The notes beneath the pieces were generated by a model. It searched no databases, was not told the origin of the DNA, and saw only the letters and a list, made by a program, of their open reading frames with translations. 64,000 bases of DNA from Prevotella sp. UBA6994 (GTDB taxonomy: Bacteria > Bacteroidota > Bacteroidia > Bacteroidales > Bacteroidaceae), in contig DJXW01000024.1 of assembly GCA_002449845.1 (NCBI GenBank), positions 1-64,000 on the forward strand. The letters run 5' to 3'. Of this stretch, positions 8,917 to 17,871 are shown piece by piece. Numbering within the stretch: position 1 is the first letter of the stretch; each line of letters opens with the position of its first letter. Position numbers and translations under genes: made by a program.

Positions 8917-10812
8917 ATGAAAAAGCGATTTGCCTTATTGACGATGTGCCTGTTGGCATTGAGCCTTTATGCGGAGAATGGTTCCCGCCTGTGGCTCAGA
9001 TACACGCTCCTCAACCAAGCGGAAGTGATTGCACCGAAGAGTTCTCCAACCATCGACATTGCCGTAGATGAGTTGCGAAAGTATTATTCCGGCAAGAAAG
9101 TGACGTTGCAGTTGCAGAAATCCCAGACTCCAAGCGATGGCTATACCATTGACCAGCAAGCTGATGGCAGTGTGACGGTGGCTTCTTCCTCAGAGATAGG
9201 ATTGCTATATGGAACCTACGGCTTGCTACGTATGGTGTTTACGCACGCTAAACCTCATGTTTCCACCTCGCCAACCTATGGTTTGCGCATCCTAAACCAT
9301 TGGGATAATCCCGACGGAAGCATTGAGCGCGGATATGCGGGAAAAAGTATCTTCAATTGGTTCCATCTGGATGAAAACCTGTTGAGGGAATATGCACGAG
9401 CCAATGCCTCTATCGGCATCAACGGAAGCGTTCTCAATAACGTGAATGCGTCGCCAAAGATGCTCACACGCCAGTATTTGGAAGAGGTGAAGAAGATTGC
9501 CGACTGGTTTCGCCCTTACGGAATCAAGGTGTATCTGTCCGTGAATTTCGGTTCGCCGAAGGCTTTGGGAGAGACCACTACTGCCGACCCGCTTGACAAA
9601 AAGGTGCAACGCTGGTGGCAACGGAAAGCCAAGGAAATCTATTCGTTGATACCCGACTTTGGTGGATTTCTCGTTAAAGCCAATTCGGAAGGACAGCCAG
9701 GACCTGGAGACTATGGACGTACACATGCTGAAGGAGCCAATATGTTGGCTAAAGCGGTGAAGAAATATGGTGGAATCATTATGTGGAGGTCGTTTGTATA
9801 TGGCGCTAACCACAAAGGAGAAGACCGTGTGAAGCAAGCCGTCTCAGAGTTTAAGATGCTCGATGGGAAGTTTGCAGACAATGTAATCCTTCAATCCAAG
9901 AACGGACCGTTGGATTTCCAACCCCGTGAGCCATACGCCCCCATCTTCGACAATATCAAACAGACCACCCAGATGGCAGAGTTGCAAATCACGCAAGAAT
10001 ACCTTGGACAAAGCATTCATCTGGTCTATTTGGCTCCCATGTGGGAAGAGTTCTTTCAATTTGTGAATCCACAGATGCTGAAAGGCATTGCTGGTGTTGC
10101 GAATATCGGAAACGATGCCAATTGGTGTGGTCATCATTTCTCACAAGCCAACTGGTATGCGTTTGGACGTTTGGCATGGAATCCCTCGATGAAATCGGAA
10201 GAAATTGCCAATGAGTGGCTGATGCAGACCTTTGACGTGACGGATCAAAAAGCCAAGGATACCATGCTCTCGATGATGATGCGTAGTAGGGAGGCGTGTG
10301 TAGATTATATGATGCCGCTCGGCTTGCACCATATCTTCAAGTTTGACCATCATTACGGACCTGAACCAGATGGCTATAAGGCTGAATATCCCATAGAATG
10401 GTGTCCTGTGTATTATCATCAGGCAGATGCCAATGGGGTAGGGTTTGACAGAACATCAACTACGGGAACGAATGCGGTGGAACAATATCGGGAACCTTAC
10501 CGTTCGATGTATGACAACGTGAATACTTGTCCAGACGAATACCTGCTATGGTTTCACCATCTGCCTTGGAACCATGTCATGAAAAACGGAAAGACACTCT
10601 GGCAAAACCTTTGTACCCATTACGACAAGGGCGTGAAAGAAGCTGCGTCGTTTGTAGGTGAGTGGAGACAATTGCGCCCCTACGTAGATGACGAGCGTTG
10701 GCAGGAGGTAGATGAACGCATTACCCAACAGTTGTTTAATGCGATGGAATGGCGGAATGTTTGCCTGAAATACTTCCAAACCTTCTCGAAAATGCCATTG
10801 GAAAAAGAATAG
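8917..10812 (+). CDS. GH67 alpha-glucuronidase, exported
   Basis: The 631-residue enzyme should cleave 4-O-methyl-glucuronic acid from the non-reducing end of aldouronic acids made from glucuronoxylan. It has a signal peptide (FALLTMCLLALSLYA), so it probably acts in the periplasm. The N-terminal glycosidase-2-like domain is followed by the catalytic barrel: Glu258 (KANSEGQPGPGDYG, general acid), Asp333 (NGPLDFQPREP) and Glu361 (ITQEYLG). The 75- and 28-residue spacings resemble those of known GH67 enzymes. The C-terminal region includes FDHHYGPEPDGY. Length matches the family once the leader is removed. It has its own promoter and is followed after 45 nt by murF-alr. Divergent from the GPH symporter, which may import the product. 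Confidence 0.93.
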   Translation: MKKRFALLTMCLLALSLYAENGSRLWLRYTLLNQAEVIAPKSSPTIDIAVDELRKYYSGKKVTLQLQKSQTPSDGYTIDQQADGSVTVASSSEIGLLYGTYGLLRMVFTHAKPHVSTSPTYGLRILNHWDNPDGSIERGYAGKSIFNWFHLDENLLREYARANASIGINGSVLNNVNASPKMLTRQYLEEVKKIADWFRPYGIKVYLSVNFGSPKALGETTTADPLDKKVQRWWQRKAKEIYSLIPDFGGFLVKANSEGQPGPGDYGRTHAEGANMLAKAVKKYGGIIMWRSFVYGANHKGEDRVKQAVSEFKMLDGKFADNVILQSKNGPLDFQPREPYAPIFDNIKQTTQMAELQITQEYLGQSIHLVYLAPMWEEFFQFVNPQMLKGIAGVANIGNDANWCGHHFSQANWYAFGRLAWNPSMKSEEIANEWLMQTFDVTDQKAKDTMLSMMMRSREACVDYMMPLGLHHIFKFDHHYGPEPDGYKAEYPIEWCPVYYHQADANGVGFDRTSTTGTNAVEQYREPYRSMYDNVNTCPDEYLLWFHHLPWNHVMKNGKTLWQNLCTHYDKGVKEAASFVGEWRQLRPYVDDERWQEVDERITQQLFNAMEWRNVCLKYFQTFSKMPLEKE

Positions 10813-10857
10813 TCAACATATTTATATTATATACAAATAGACAGTCAACATACTACC

Positions 10858-13344
10858 ATGACTTACACGATAGAAAAAATAACGACACTAATAGGTGCTC
10901 GTAGATTTGGTGAAAAGGAGATGAATATAGCCTTTTTGCTGACAGATAGTCGTTCCCTCTGCTTTCCAGAGGAAACCTTGTTTTTCGCGATTAAATCGGA
11001 GAGAAACGACGGACATAAGTATATTCCAGAGTTGTATCGCCGTGGTGTGCGTAACTTTGTGGTTACTCACCTGCCCGATAACTACTCGAATGATTATCCG
11101 GAAGCCAATTTCCTCTTGGTGCTGAATACGCTTGAGGCATTGCAACGCTTGGCAGAACGCCATCGTGACGAATTTGACATTCCCATCATCGGTATTACAG
11201 GCTCAAATGGCAAGACGATGGTGAAAGAATGGCTTTATCAGTTGCTCTCACCCAATATGCGAGTGACGAGAAGTCCACGTAGCTATAATTCGCAGATAGG
11301 TGTTCCCCTTTCAGTCTGGCTTCTCGACAAACAAACGGAGGTAGGTGTGTTTGAAGCGGGTATCAGTCAGCCAGGTGAGATGAAAGCCTTGCGAGATATT
11401 ATCCAACCCACCATTGCGGTGCTCACCAATTTGGGAGCTGCCCACCAAGAAAACTTCGGTTCCATGGAAGATAAATGTGAGGAGAAAATGCACCTCTTCC
11501 ATGATGCAAAGGCTGTGGTTTATCACGCTGATGATATGAAACGTCTGCACATAGCGAATCCCTTGGCTGAGGGACAAGTGTCTTTGGCTTGGTCGGAAAC
11601 CGATAGAAATACACCTTTATATATAGAGGCTATAGACAAGACAGACGAAGCCACTCGCATCACCTATATATATCAAGTGGGAACGGCAAAACTCAGTGGC
11701 ACGTACCAGATACCTTTCATTGACGAAGCCTCAGTGACCAACTCTATCGCTTGTTGTGCGATTTGCCTCTACTTGGGAATATCGCCCGAAGCACTTGAAG
11801 AGCGCATGAGCGGATTGGAACCCGTTGCCATGAGACTTGAGGTGAAGGAAGGACAACATGGTTGTACGCTCATCAACGATAGTTATAATTCAGACATCAA
11901 CTCTTTAGACATTGCGCTCGACTTCATGAATCGTCGCCCAGACCATCAAGGGCGCAGTCATACGCTTATCCTCAGCGACATCTTGCAGAGCGGTAAACAT
12001 CCGAAAGACATCTACCGTGAAGTGTCGGAATTGGCAAAAGAGCGTGGCGTGAAGAAGTTTATAGGCATTGGCGAGAAACTATGCGAGTTTGGGCAAGAAA
12101 TTGAAGTAAGCGAGTGTTACCTGTTCCCCACCGTAGAGGCGTTTGTGAAGAGCGACGTATTTGCATCTTTGCATGATGAGGTTATCCTGCTGAAAGGAGC
12201 AAGGCAATACGGCTTTGACCAGATTACCGAACTGTTAGTGAGAAAGGTACATGAGACGATACTTGAAGTGAATCTCGGTGCCGTTGTGAAAAACCTGAAC
12301 TGGTACAGGTCTTTCCTCAAGCCTACTACCAAGTTGGTGTGTATGATCAAGGCTGATGGCTATGGAGCGGGAGCCGTAGAGATAGCCAAGACCTTGCAAG
12401 ACCACCGTGTGGATTACTTAGCCGTGGCTGTGGCAGACGAAGGTGTTACGTTGCGAAAGAATGGAATCACATCTAATGTAATGGTCATGAATCCAGAAAT
12501 GTCTTCCTTCAAGACCATCTTCGATTACGACTTAGAGCCAGAGGTGTATTCGTTCCGTTTGTTAGATGCCTTGATCAAGGCAGCTGAAAAAGAAGGAGTG
12601 ACGGGACATCCCGTACATATTAAGATTGATACGGGAATGTGTAGATTGGGATTCAATCCCGAATGCGATATGGAAAAACTCATCTCTCGCTTGAAGAGTC
12701 AGAATGCCGTCATCCCACGCTCGGTGTTCTCTCATTTCGTGGGAAGCGACAGCGATGGTTTCGACAAATTCTCCGCTCGTCAGTTTGCCATTTTCGACAA
12801 GGCAAGCAAGCAATTGCAAGATGCCTTTGACCATAAAATATTGCGCCACATTGATAATTCTGCTGGCATAGAACACTTCCCCGAACGGCAGTTGGATATG
12901 TGTAGGCTGGGCTTGGGATTATATGGCGTGAATCCCAGAACTAACGAGATGATGCATAATGTGAATACCTTGAAGACCACTATCTTGCAAATCAGAAACG
13001 TGAAGGCTGGCGAGACGGTGGGGTATAGTAGAAAAGGCGTTCTTGAACACGACAGCACCATTGCTGCCATTCCTATTGGATATGCGGATGGACTGAACCG
13101 ACACTTGGGTAATCGCCACTGTTATTGCTTGGTAAACGGGAAGAAAGCCGAATATGTAGGCAATATCTGTATGGATGTTGCCATGATAGACGTAACGGGT
13201 ATAGATTGCGCGGAAGGCGACATGGTGGAAATCTTTGGTGACCATCTGCCTGTGACGGTGCTCTCAGACGTGTTAGACACCATTCCATACGAAGTGATGA
13301 CGGGTATAAGCAACCGTGTAAAGCGTGTGTATTTCCAAGATTAG
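10858..13344 (+). CDS. Bifunctional UDP-MurNAc-tripeptide:D-Ala-D-Ala ligase / alanine racemase
   Basis: This 828-residue fusion joins two steps of peptidoglycan precursor synthesis. Residues 1 to about 450 are MurF: the Mur-ligase P-loop GITGSNGKT has its lysine at 119, and LINDSYNSDINSLD marks the C-terminal part. Residues about 460-828 are a PLP alanine racemase. Its Schiff-base lysine is Lys498 in MIKADGYGAGAVEIA, and the C-terminal domain holds IPIGYADGLNR and NICMDVAMIDVT. The racemase makes D-Ala; the ligase adds the D-Ala-D-Ala dipeptide to the UDP-MurNAc-tripeptide. The fusion is common in Bacteroidota. It lies 45 nt after a catabolic GH67 gene on the same strand, an unexpected neighbour for an essential cell-wall gene. 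Confidence 0.95.
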   Translation: MTYTIEKITTLIGARRFGEKEMNIAFLLTDSRSLCFPEETLFFAIKSERNDGHKYIPELYRRGVRNFVVTHLPDNYSNDYPEANFLLVLNTLEALQRLAERHRDEFDIPIIGITGSNGKTMVKEWLYQLLSPNMRVTRSPRSYNSQIGVPLSVWLLDKQTEVGVFEAGISQPGEMKALRDIIQPTIAVLTNLGAAHQENFGSMEDKCEEKMHLFHDAKAVVYHADDMKRLHIANPLAEGQVSLAWSETDRNTPLYIEAIDKTDEATRITYIYQVGTAKLSGTYQIPFIDEASVTNSIACCAICLYLGISPEALEERMSGLEPVAMRLEVKEGQHGCTLINDSYNSDINSLDIALDFMNRRPDHQGRSHTLILSDILQSGKHPKDIYREVSELAKERGVKKFIGIGEKLCEFGQEIEVSECYLFPTVEAFVKSDVFASLHDEVILLKGARQYGFDQITELLVRKVHETILEVNLGAVVKNLNWYRSFLKPTTKLVCMIKADGYGAGAVEIAKTLQDHRVDYLAVAVADEGVTLRKNGITSNVMVMNPEMSSFKTIFDYDLEPEVYSFRLLDALIKAAEKEGVTGHPVHIKIDTGMCRLGFNPECDMEKLISRLKSQNAVIPRSVFSHFVGSDSDGFDKFSARQFAIFDKASKQLQDAFDHKILRHIDNSAGIEHFPERQLDMCRLGLGLYGVNPRTNEMMHNVNTLKTTILQIRNVKAGETVGYSRKGVLEHDSTIAAIPIGYADGLNRHLGNRHCYCLVNGKKAEYVGNICMDVAMIDVTGIDCAEGDMVEIFGDHLPVTVLSDVLDTIPYEVMTGISNRVKRVYFQD

Positions 13345-13387
13345 AAATTTTCTTTTTATATGTAGTTGATTTTCAATATTTTTTTAT

Positions 13388-13395
13388 TACCTTTG
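13388..13395 (+). promoter_or_regulatory. -7 promoter element of the uronate transport operon
   Basis: TACCTTTG, 50 nt before the EIIC gene start. A TTG at 13366-13368 lies 19 nt upstream and may be a weak -33 box. Confidence 0.5.
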
Positions 13396-13445
13396 CATGG
13401 ATTATTTCTACTGGAAGGCAAATTAGAAAAATAAACAATCATATT

Positions 13446-14927
13446 ATGGAACAAGTATTTAGCTATATCATTAGCTTGGGAGCCAGTGTGATGATGCCAA
13501 TTCTTTTCACCATCATCGGCTTGTGTATTGGAATGAAGTTTGGAAAGTCACTCAAGAGTGGTCTTTATGTGGGTGTCGGTTTTGTCGGCTTGGGTATCGT
13601 GACGGCTTTGCTGACCACCAACTTTGGCAGTCCGCTTGATGCTTTCTCAAAGATCTTTAACCTTGACCTAAGCGTGTTTGACATGGGTTGGCCAGCCGCT
13701 GCTGCCGTAGCTTACAACACAGCTGTGGGCGCACTGATTATCCCCATTTGTCTGGGTGTTAACTTTTTGTTGCTCATAACTAAGTGCACTCGCACGGTGA
13801 ACATCGACCTCTGGAACTATTGGCACTTTGCCTTCATCGGTGCCGTAGCCTATTTCGTGATGGATCAGTCGTTGGCATGGGGCTATTTTGCCGCCATTGT
13901 CTGCTATATCATTACATTGGTGATGGCTGACCTCACAGCCGACCGTTTCCAAAAATACTATCCTGAGTGGCAGGGTATCTCGATTCCCCAGCCCTTCTGT
14001 CAGAGCTTCACTCCGTTTGCCATTGGTATTAACTGGCTGCTCGACAGGATTCCAGGGTTCTCTAAACTCGACATTGATGCCGAAGGATTGAAGAAGAAGT
14101 TTGGTGTACTTGGCGAGCCCATCGTATTGGGTGTTATCGTTGGTGCTATTATTGCTGCCTTGGCTCACCTGAATCATTTCGGTGACATGGAAAGCTATAG
14201 AGTATCACTTGAAGAGGCAATGAAAAGCAAGAATCCGCTGGCTAAACCAGTGTCGATGACCGATGCAGTGATGTCTGTTGTCAAGGATATTCTCTATCTT
14301 GGAGTGGTCATGGGTGCAGTGATGGAACTCATACCTCGTATTACGAAGTTGTTCATCGACGGATTGAAACCCATTGCCGACAAAACACAGGAGGTGGTAA
14401 AGGAGAAATTCAACGGCAAGAAAGTTTATATAGGTATGTCGCCGGCAGTTGTTATCGGCCATCCTACAACGCTCGTTGTATCTTTGTTACTCATCCCCGT
14501 TGCCCTGTTGGTTGCAATCATACTTCCTGGCAACCAATTCCTGCCGCTGGCATCATTGGCAGGCTTGTTCTATGTGTTTGTCATGGTGTTGCCTTACACT
14601 AAAGGAAATGTGGTGAAGACATTTATCATTGGTCTGATAGCTGTGGGTATAGGACTTTATTTTGTTACCGACATGGCTCCTGCATTTACAAAGGCAGCTA
14701 ATTCAGTATTTGCTACTACTGGTGATGCTGCAGCCAAGATTCCTGTCAAGACCGATGGCACACCCTATTTCGCAGGTGCACTCGACTTTGCCTCATCTCT
14801 TTTTGGCTGGGTTATCTATAAGTGCGTAGCCTCTCTGAAGTGGATAGGTGCCGGTGTGCTGACGCTTATTACCATAGCTATGGTGGCGTGGAATCGCAAG
14901 CGCATCGTCGCTGATGAAAAGAGATAA
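13446..14927 (+). CDS. PTS EIIC-like permease of the galactitol (GatC) family, without visible PTS partners
   Basis: The 493-residue protein is almost entirely membrane helices and matches the EIIC-GAT group: MMPILFTIIGLCIGMKFG near the N-terminus, MGWPAAAAVAYNTAVGA around residues 79-95, and ISIPQPFCQSFTPFAIGINW near 180. Family members normally work with EIIA, EIIB, HPr and EI to phosphorylate sugars during uptake. None of these lies nearby, and classical PTS sugar uptake is rare in Bacteroidota. It may therefore work as a stand-alone transporter. It is first in a three-gene operon with a KduI isomerase 31 nt downstream, which suggests a uronate or ketouronate cargo; this is inference. Confidence 0.85.
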   Translation: MEQVFSYIISLGASVMMPILFTIIGLCIGMKFGKSLKSGLYVGVGFVGLGIVTALLTTNFGSPLDAFSKIFNLDLSVFDMGWPAAAAVAYNTAVGALIIPICLGVNFLLLITKCTRTVNIDLWNYWHFAFIGAVAYFVMDQSLAWGYFAAIVCYIITLVMADLTADRFQKYYPEWQGISIPQPFCQSFTPFAIGINWLLDRIPGFSKLDIDAEGLKKKFGVLGEPIVLGVIVGAIIAALAHLNHFGDMESYRVSLEEAMKSKNPLAKPVSMTDAVMSVVKDILYLGVVMGAVMELIPRITKLFIDGLKPIADKTQEVVKEKFNGKKVYIGMSPAVVIGHPTTLVVSLLLIPVALLVAIILPGNQFLPLASLAGLFYVFVMVLPYTKGNVVKTFIIGLIAVGIGLYFVTDMAPAFTKAANSVFATTGDAAAKIPVKTDGTPYFAGALDFASSLFGWVIYKCVASLKWIGAGVLTLITIAMVAWNRKRIVADEKR

Positions 14928-14958
14928 TAAACAGTGATTAATTAAAAAGATAAAAATA

Positions 14959-15963
14959 ATGAAGAAAACAATTCTTTCGATTGCGGGGGCTATTGTCCTT
15001 TCGCTTTCTTCAGCCAATGCACAAGAAGCTGACAGGTACGTAGGAGCACAGCATGTTAAATTCCAGACAGCCTGTCATCCAGAAGACGTGAAACACTATG
15101 ACACCAAATTGCTCCGTGAGCGATTTGTCATGGAAAAAGTCATGTCACCAGACTCTATTCTACTCACTTACTCCCATTATGACCGTTTTATCTTCGGTGG
15201 AGCAATGCCTGTGAATACCACGTTGACATTAGAGAACTTTTGGGAACTGGGTCTTGATGTTGATAACACCATCAAGGAAAAATATTTCATGTATAACCGC
15301 GAACTTGGTGTCGTGAACTGTGGATTGGGTGATGGTTGGGTCATTGTTGATGGCAAAGAGTACGCTCTCTCACCTAAAGAGGCACTCTACATTGGTCGTG
15401 GTCATATCGCCAAGGGCAAAGATGTAAACAAGAGCATCCAATTCCGTTCAAAGGATCCTAAGAACCCCGCCAAGTTCTACTTGAACTCTGCTACCGCACA
15501 TCAGCACTTCAAGACTCAATGGATTACCCTCGATGGTCGTAAAGGGTCGCTGAAAGCTGCCGTTTGGGGTCCCGTGGGAACAGTTGAAGAAGCAAATAAC
15601 CGCACTGTCTATAAGCTCATCGTCAATGATGTACTTGAAGAAGGTCCCTGCCAATTGCAACTCGGACTGACCCAGTTGAATCCTGGTGCTGTTTGGAACA
15701 CGATGCCTCCTCACACTCACGGTCGCCGTATCGAGGCTTACTACTATTTCAACTTGCCAGAAGATCAGACAATCTCTCACGTGATGGGACAACCACAAGA
15801 GAGCCGCAATGTTTGGTTGCACAACGAGCAAGCCATCATGTCTCCTGAATGGAGTATCCATGCTGCTGCTGGTACCTATTATTATACCTTTATCTGGGGT
15901 ATGGCAGGTGAGAACCTCTATTACAACGACAAAGATAATATTCCAGTGATTGACATCAAATAA
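14959..15963 (+). CDS. kduI: 5-keto-4-deoxyuronate isomerase with an N-terminal signal peptide
   Basis: KduI converts 5-keto-4-deoxyuronate (from unsaturated uronates) to 3-deoxy-D-glycero-2,5-hexodiulosonate, and is also linked to galacturonate/glucuronate isomerisation. The cupin metal site is complete: His252, His254, Glu259 (HTHGRRIEAYYYF) and His301 (SPEWSIHAAAGT). Spacings of 2, 5 and 42 residues equal those I recall for the E. coli enzyme. At 334 residues it is about 55 longer than the usual 278. The extra N-terminus begins with a clear signal peptide (ILSIAGAIVLSLSSANAQ), so it should be exported, unlike the cytoplasmic E. coli enzyme. It lies between two transporter genes, consistent with isomerisation before uptake. 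Confidence 0.92.
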   Translation: MKKTILSIAGAIVLSLSSANAQEADRYVGAQHVKFQTACHPEDVKHYDTKLLRERFVMEKVMSPDSILLTYSHYDRFIFGGAMPVNTTLTLENFWELGLDVDNTIKEKYFMYNRELGVVNCGLGDGWVIVDGKEYALSPKEALYIGRGHIAKGKDVNKSIQFRSKDPKNPAKFYLNSATAHQHFKTQWITLDGRKGSLKAAVWGPVGTVEEANNRTVYKLIVNDVLEEGPCQLQLGLTQLNPGAVWNTMPPHTHGRRIEAYYYFNLPEDQTISHVMGQPQESRNVWLHNEQAIMSPEWSIHAAAGTYYYTFIWGMAGENLYYNDKDNIPVIDIK

Positions 15964-15974
15964 ATTTCAGAAAT

Positions 15975-17432
15975 ATGAATTCAGTACAGAAAACAAAGAT
16001 GTCTAACTTCCGTTGGGTCATCTGTGCGTTGCTTTTCTTGGCAACTACGATTAACTACATGGACCGTCAGGTTCTCTCATTGACTTGGAAGGACTTCATT
16101 GCTCCTGAGTTTCATTGGACCGATAGTCACTACGGTACTATTACGGGTTTGTTCTCATTATTCTATGCCATCGCCAACCTCTTCGCCGGAAAGTTTATCG
16201 ACTGGATGGGAACGAAGAAAGGCTATTTGATTGCTATTTTCGTATGGTCTTTGGGTGCTGTTCTCCACGCTGGTTGTGGATGGGTGGCAATGACAATAGA
16301 AGGCTACGATAGCATTGAGGCTCTTCGCATGGTTCAGGCTGGTTCTGATGCGGCTGTGGCTATCGCTACTATTTCTGTTTGGCTCTTCCTCTCTTGTCGT
16401 TTGATATTGGCTGTTGGTGAGGCTGGTAACTTCCCTGCTGCCATTAAAGCAACGGCAGAATACTTCCCCAAGAAAGACCGTGCCTTTGCTACGTCTATCT
16501 TCAACAGTGGTGCTTCTGTTGGTGCATTGGCAGCTCCTGCTACTATTCCATTGCTGGCTCGTGCCTGGGGGTGGGAAATGGCATTCATCATTATTGGTGC
16601 ATTAGGTTTCATTTGGATGGGACTCTGGATGTGGCTCTATGAGAAGCCAGCCAAGAATATTCGTGTGAATCAAGCTGAGCTTAACTATATTGAACAAGAT
16701 AACGATTTGGCTGAGGCTCAAGATCGTGATAACATGAAAGAAGAGAAAACCATTCCTTTCTTCAAATGTTTCAAGTATAAGCAAACTTGGTCGTTCCTCG
16801 TTGGTAAGTTTATGACTGATGGAGTATGGTGGTTCTTCCTTTTCTGGGCTCCTGCATATTTCTCTGACCAATATGGTTATACTTCTGACTCTGCTATGGG
16901 TATTGCCCTCATCTTCACGCTTTATGCTATCGTGACTGTTCTCAGTATTGGTGGAGGCTATTTGCCAACTTATTTCGTTGACAAGAAGGGTATGAATCCT
17001 TATTTAGGTCGTATGCGCGCCATGTTGATTTTCGCTTGTTTCCCAGTATTAGGTCTCTTTGCCCAACCTCTTGGTGCATATAGTGCATGGTGGCCAGCTA
17101 TCCTTATTGGTTTGTTGGGTGCAGGACACCAAGCATGGTCCGCAAACCTCTTCTCTACCATCGGTGATATGTTCCCCAAATCTACCATTGGTACGATTGT
17201 AGGACTTGGAACAATGGCAGGTGGCTTAGGTTCAATGTCGATTAACCTTGGTTCTGGTCGTTTCTTCGACTGGGCAGCAGAGCAGGGTGCAGCTTTCACC
17301 TTCTTTGGCTTTGAAGGCAAACCTGCCGCTTACATGGTAGTGTTCTGCATTTGTGCTGTAGCTTACTTGATAGGATGGTGCATCATGAAAGCCCTCGTTC
17401 CTAAGTATAAGCCTATTAGTGTAGAAGATTAA
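15975..17432 (+). CDS. MFS transporter, hexuronate (ExuT-like) anion:cation symporter family
   Basis: The 485-residue protein has twelve predicted membrane helices and the ACS-family start TTINYMDRQVLSLTWKDF, then FAGKFIDWMGTKKG, the conserved cytoplasmic MFS loop. RLILAVGEAGNFPAAIKA is a family signature found in ExuT and related galactonate/glucarate carriers. It probably imports glucuronate, galacturonate or a ketouronate with protons. It follows kduI after 11 nt and ends the operon at a strong hairpin terminator. A Met nine codons in is an alternative start. A region of about 60 residues between the two halves of the protein, with Asp/Glu/Lys, is the usual central cytoplasmic loop. Confidence 0.88.
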   Translation: MNSVQKTKMSNFRWVICALLFLATTINYMDRQVLSLTWKDFIAPEFHWTDSHYGTITGLFSLFYAIANLFAGKFIDWMGTKKGYLIAIFVWSLGAVLHAGCGWVAMTIEGYDSIEALRMVQAGSDAAVAIATISVWLFLSCRLILAVGEAGNFPAAIKATAEYFPKKDRAFATSIFNSGASVGALAAPATIPLLARAWGWEMAFIIIGALGFIWMGLWMWLYEKPAKNIRVNQAELNYIEQDNDLAEAQDRDNMKEEKTIPFFKCFKYKQTWSFLVGKFMTDGVWWFFLFWAPAYFSDQYGYTSDSAMGIALIFTLYAIVTVLSIGGGYLPTYFVDKKGMNPYLGRMRAMLIFACFPVLGLFAQPLGAYSAWWPAILIGLLGAGHQAWSANLFSTIGDMFPKSTIGTIVGLGTMAGGLGSMSINLGSGRFFDWAAEQGAAFTFFGFEGKPAAYMVVFCICAVAYLIGWCIMKALVPKYKPISVED

Positions 17433-17453
17433 TTCTCGATATCCTAAAATTGT

Positions 17454-17492
17454 TGGTCAAGAACCTGTTTCTTTGGGTTCTTGACCATTTTT
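17454..17492 (+). terminator. Terminator of the EIIC-kduI-MFS operon
   Basis: Perfect 12-bp stem TGGTCAAGAACC / GGTTCTTGACCA (17454-17465 and 17476-17487) followed by a T-run, 22 nt after the stop codon. Confidence 0.85.
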
Positions 17493-17495
17493 ATT

Positions 17496-17675
17496 TTATT
17501 TGATAAATTTAGAAAGACGTATAAGGCGTCTCCGCTCAATAACTTGGTGTGTGCAGTACTCCAGACAGACATTGCGAGTGACATCGCCCCTGAATGGGTT
17601 GCCCAACGCATATATGAGGTACTCCTTTAAAGTGTATGTTTCCCCTTTCTTTATTAACCACAGGTTCTGAGGACA
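17496..17675 (-). pseudogene. C-terminal remnant of an unidentified gene
   Basis: Between two terminators there is no intact gene, but the minus strand holds about 59 coding-like codons before a stop at 17496-17498. They include KKGETYTLKEYLIYALGNPF, then VCLEYCTHQVIERRRLIRLS. They have no start and are closed upstream by a stop at 17676-17678. Coding-like residues continue in another frame further upstream (KLQRSLQSVARSVLRTCG), which suggests a frameshift. The parent family is not recognised. The rest of 17676-17818 shows nothing else clear. Confidence 0.35.
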
Positions 17676-17818
17676 CTACGGGCTACAGATTGGAGACTGC
17701 GCTGTAGTTTGATGTGTTTATTATTCTGTGATGATGATCTTCGATTATCCATCTTCTCCCTTAGATTATTTGCATGAGCCTAAATATTCATGAGGAAATT
17801 AATTCCATAATAACTAAA

Positions 17819-17851
17819 AAAGGATGTGTCTTTCACGAAGGCACATCCTTT
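17819..17851 (-). terminator. Terminator of the zapA-rny operon
   Basis: Stem AAAGGATGTG / CACATCCTTT with a 13-nt loop, 20 nt beyond the RNase Y stop, with T residues on the minus-strand side. Confidence 0.8.
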
Positions 17852-17871
17852 ATAAACTATATTGAAGCTAA

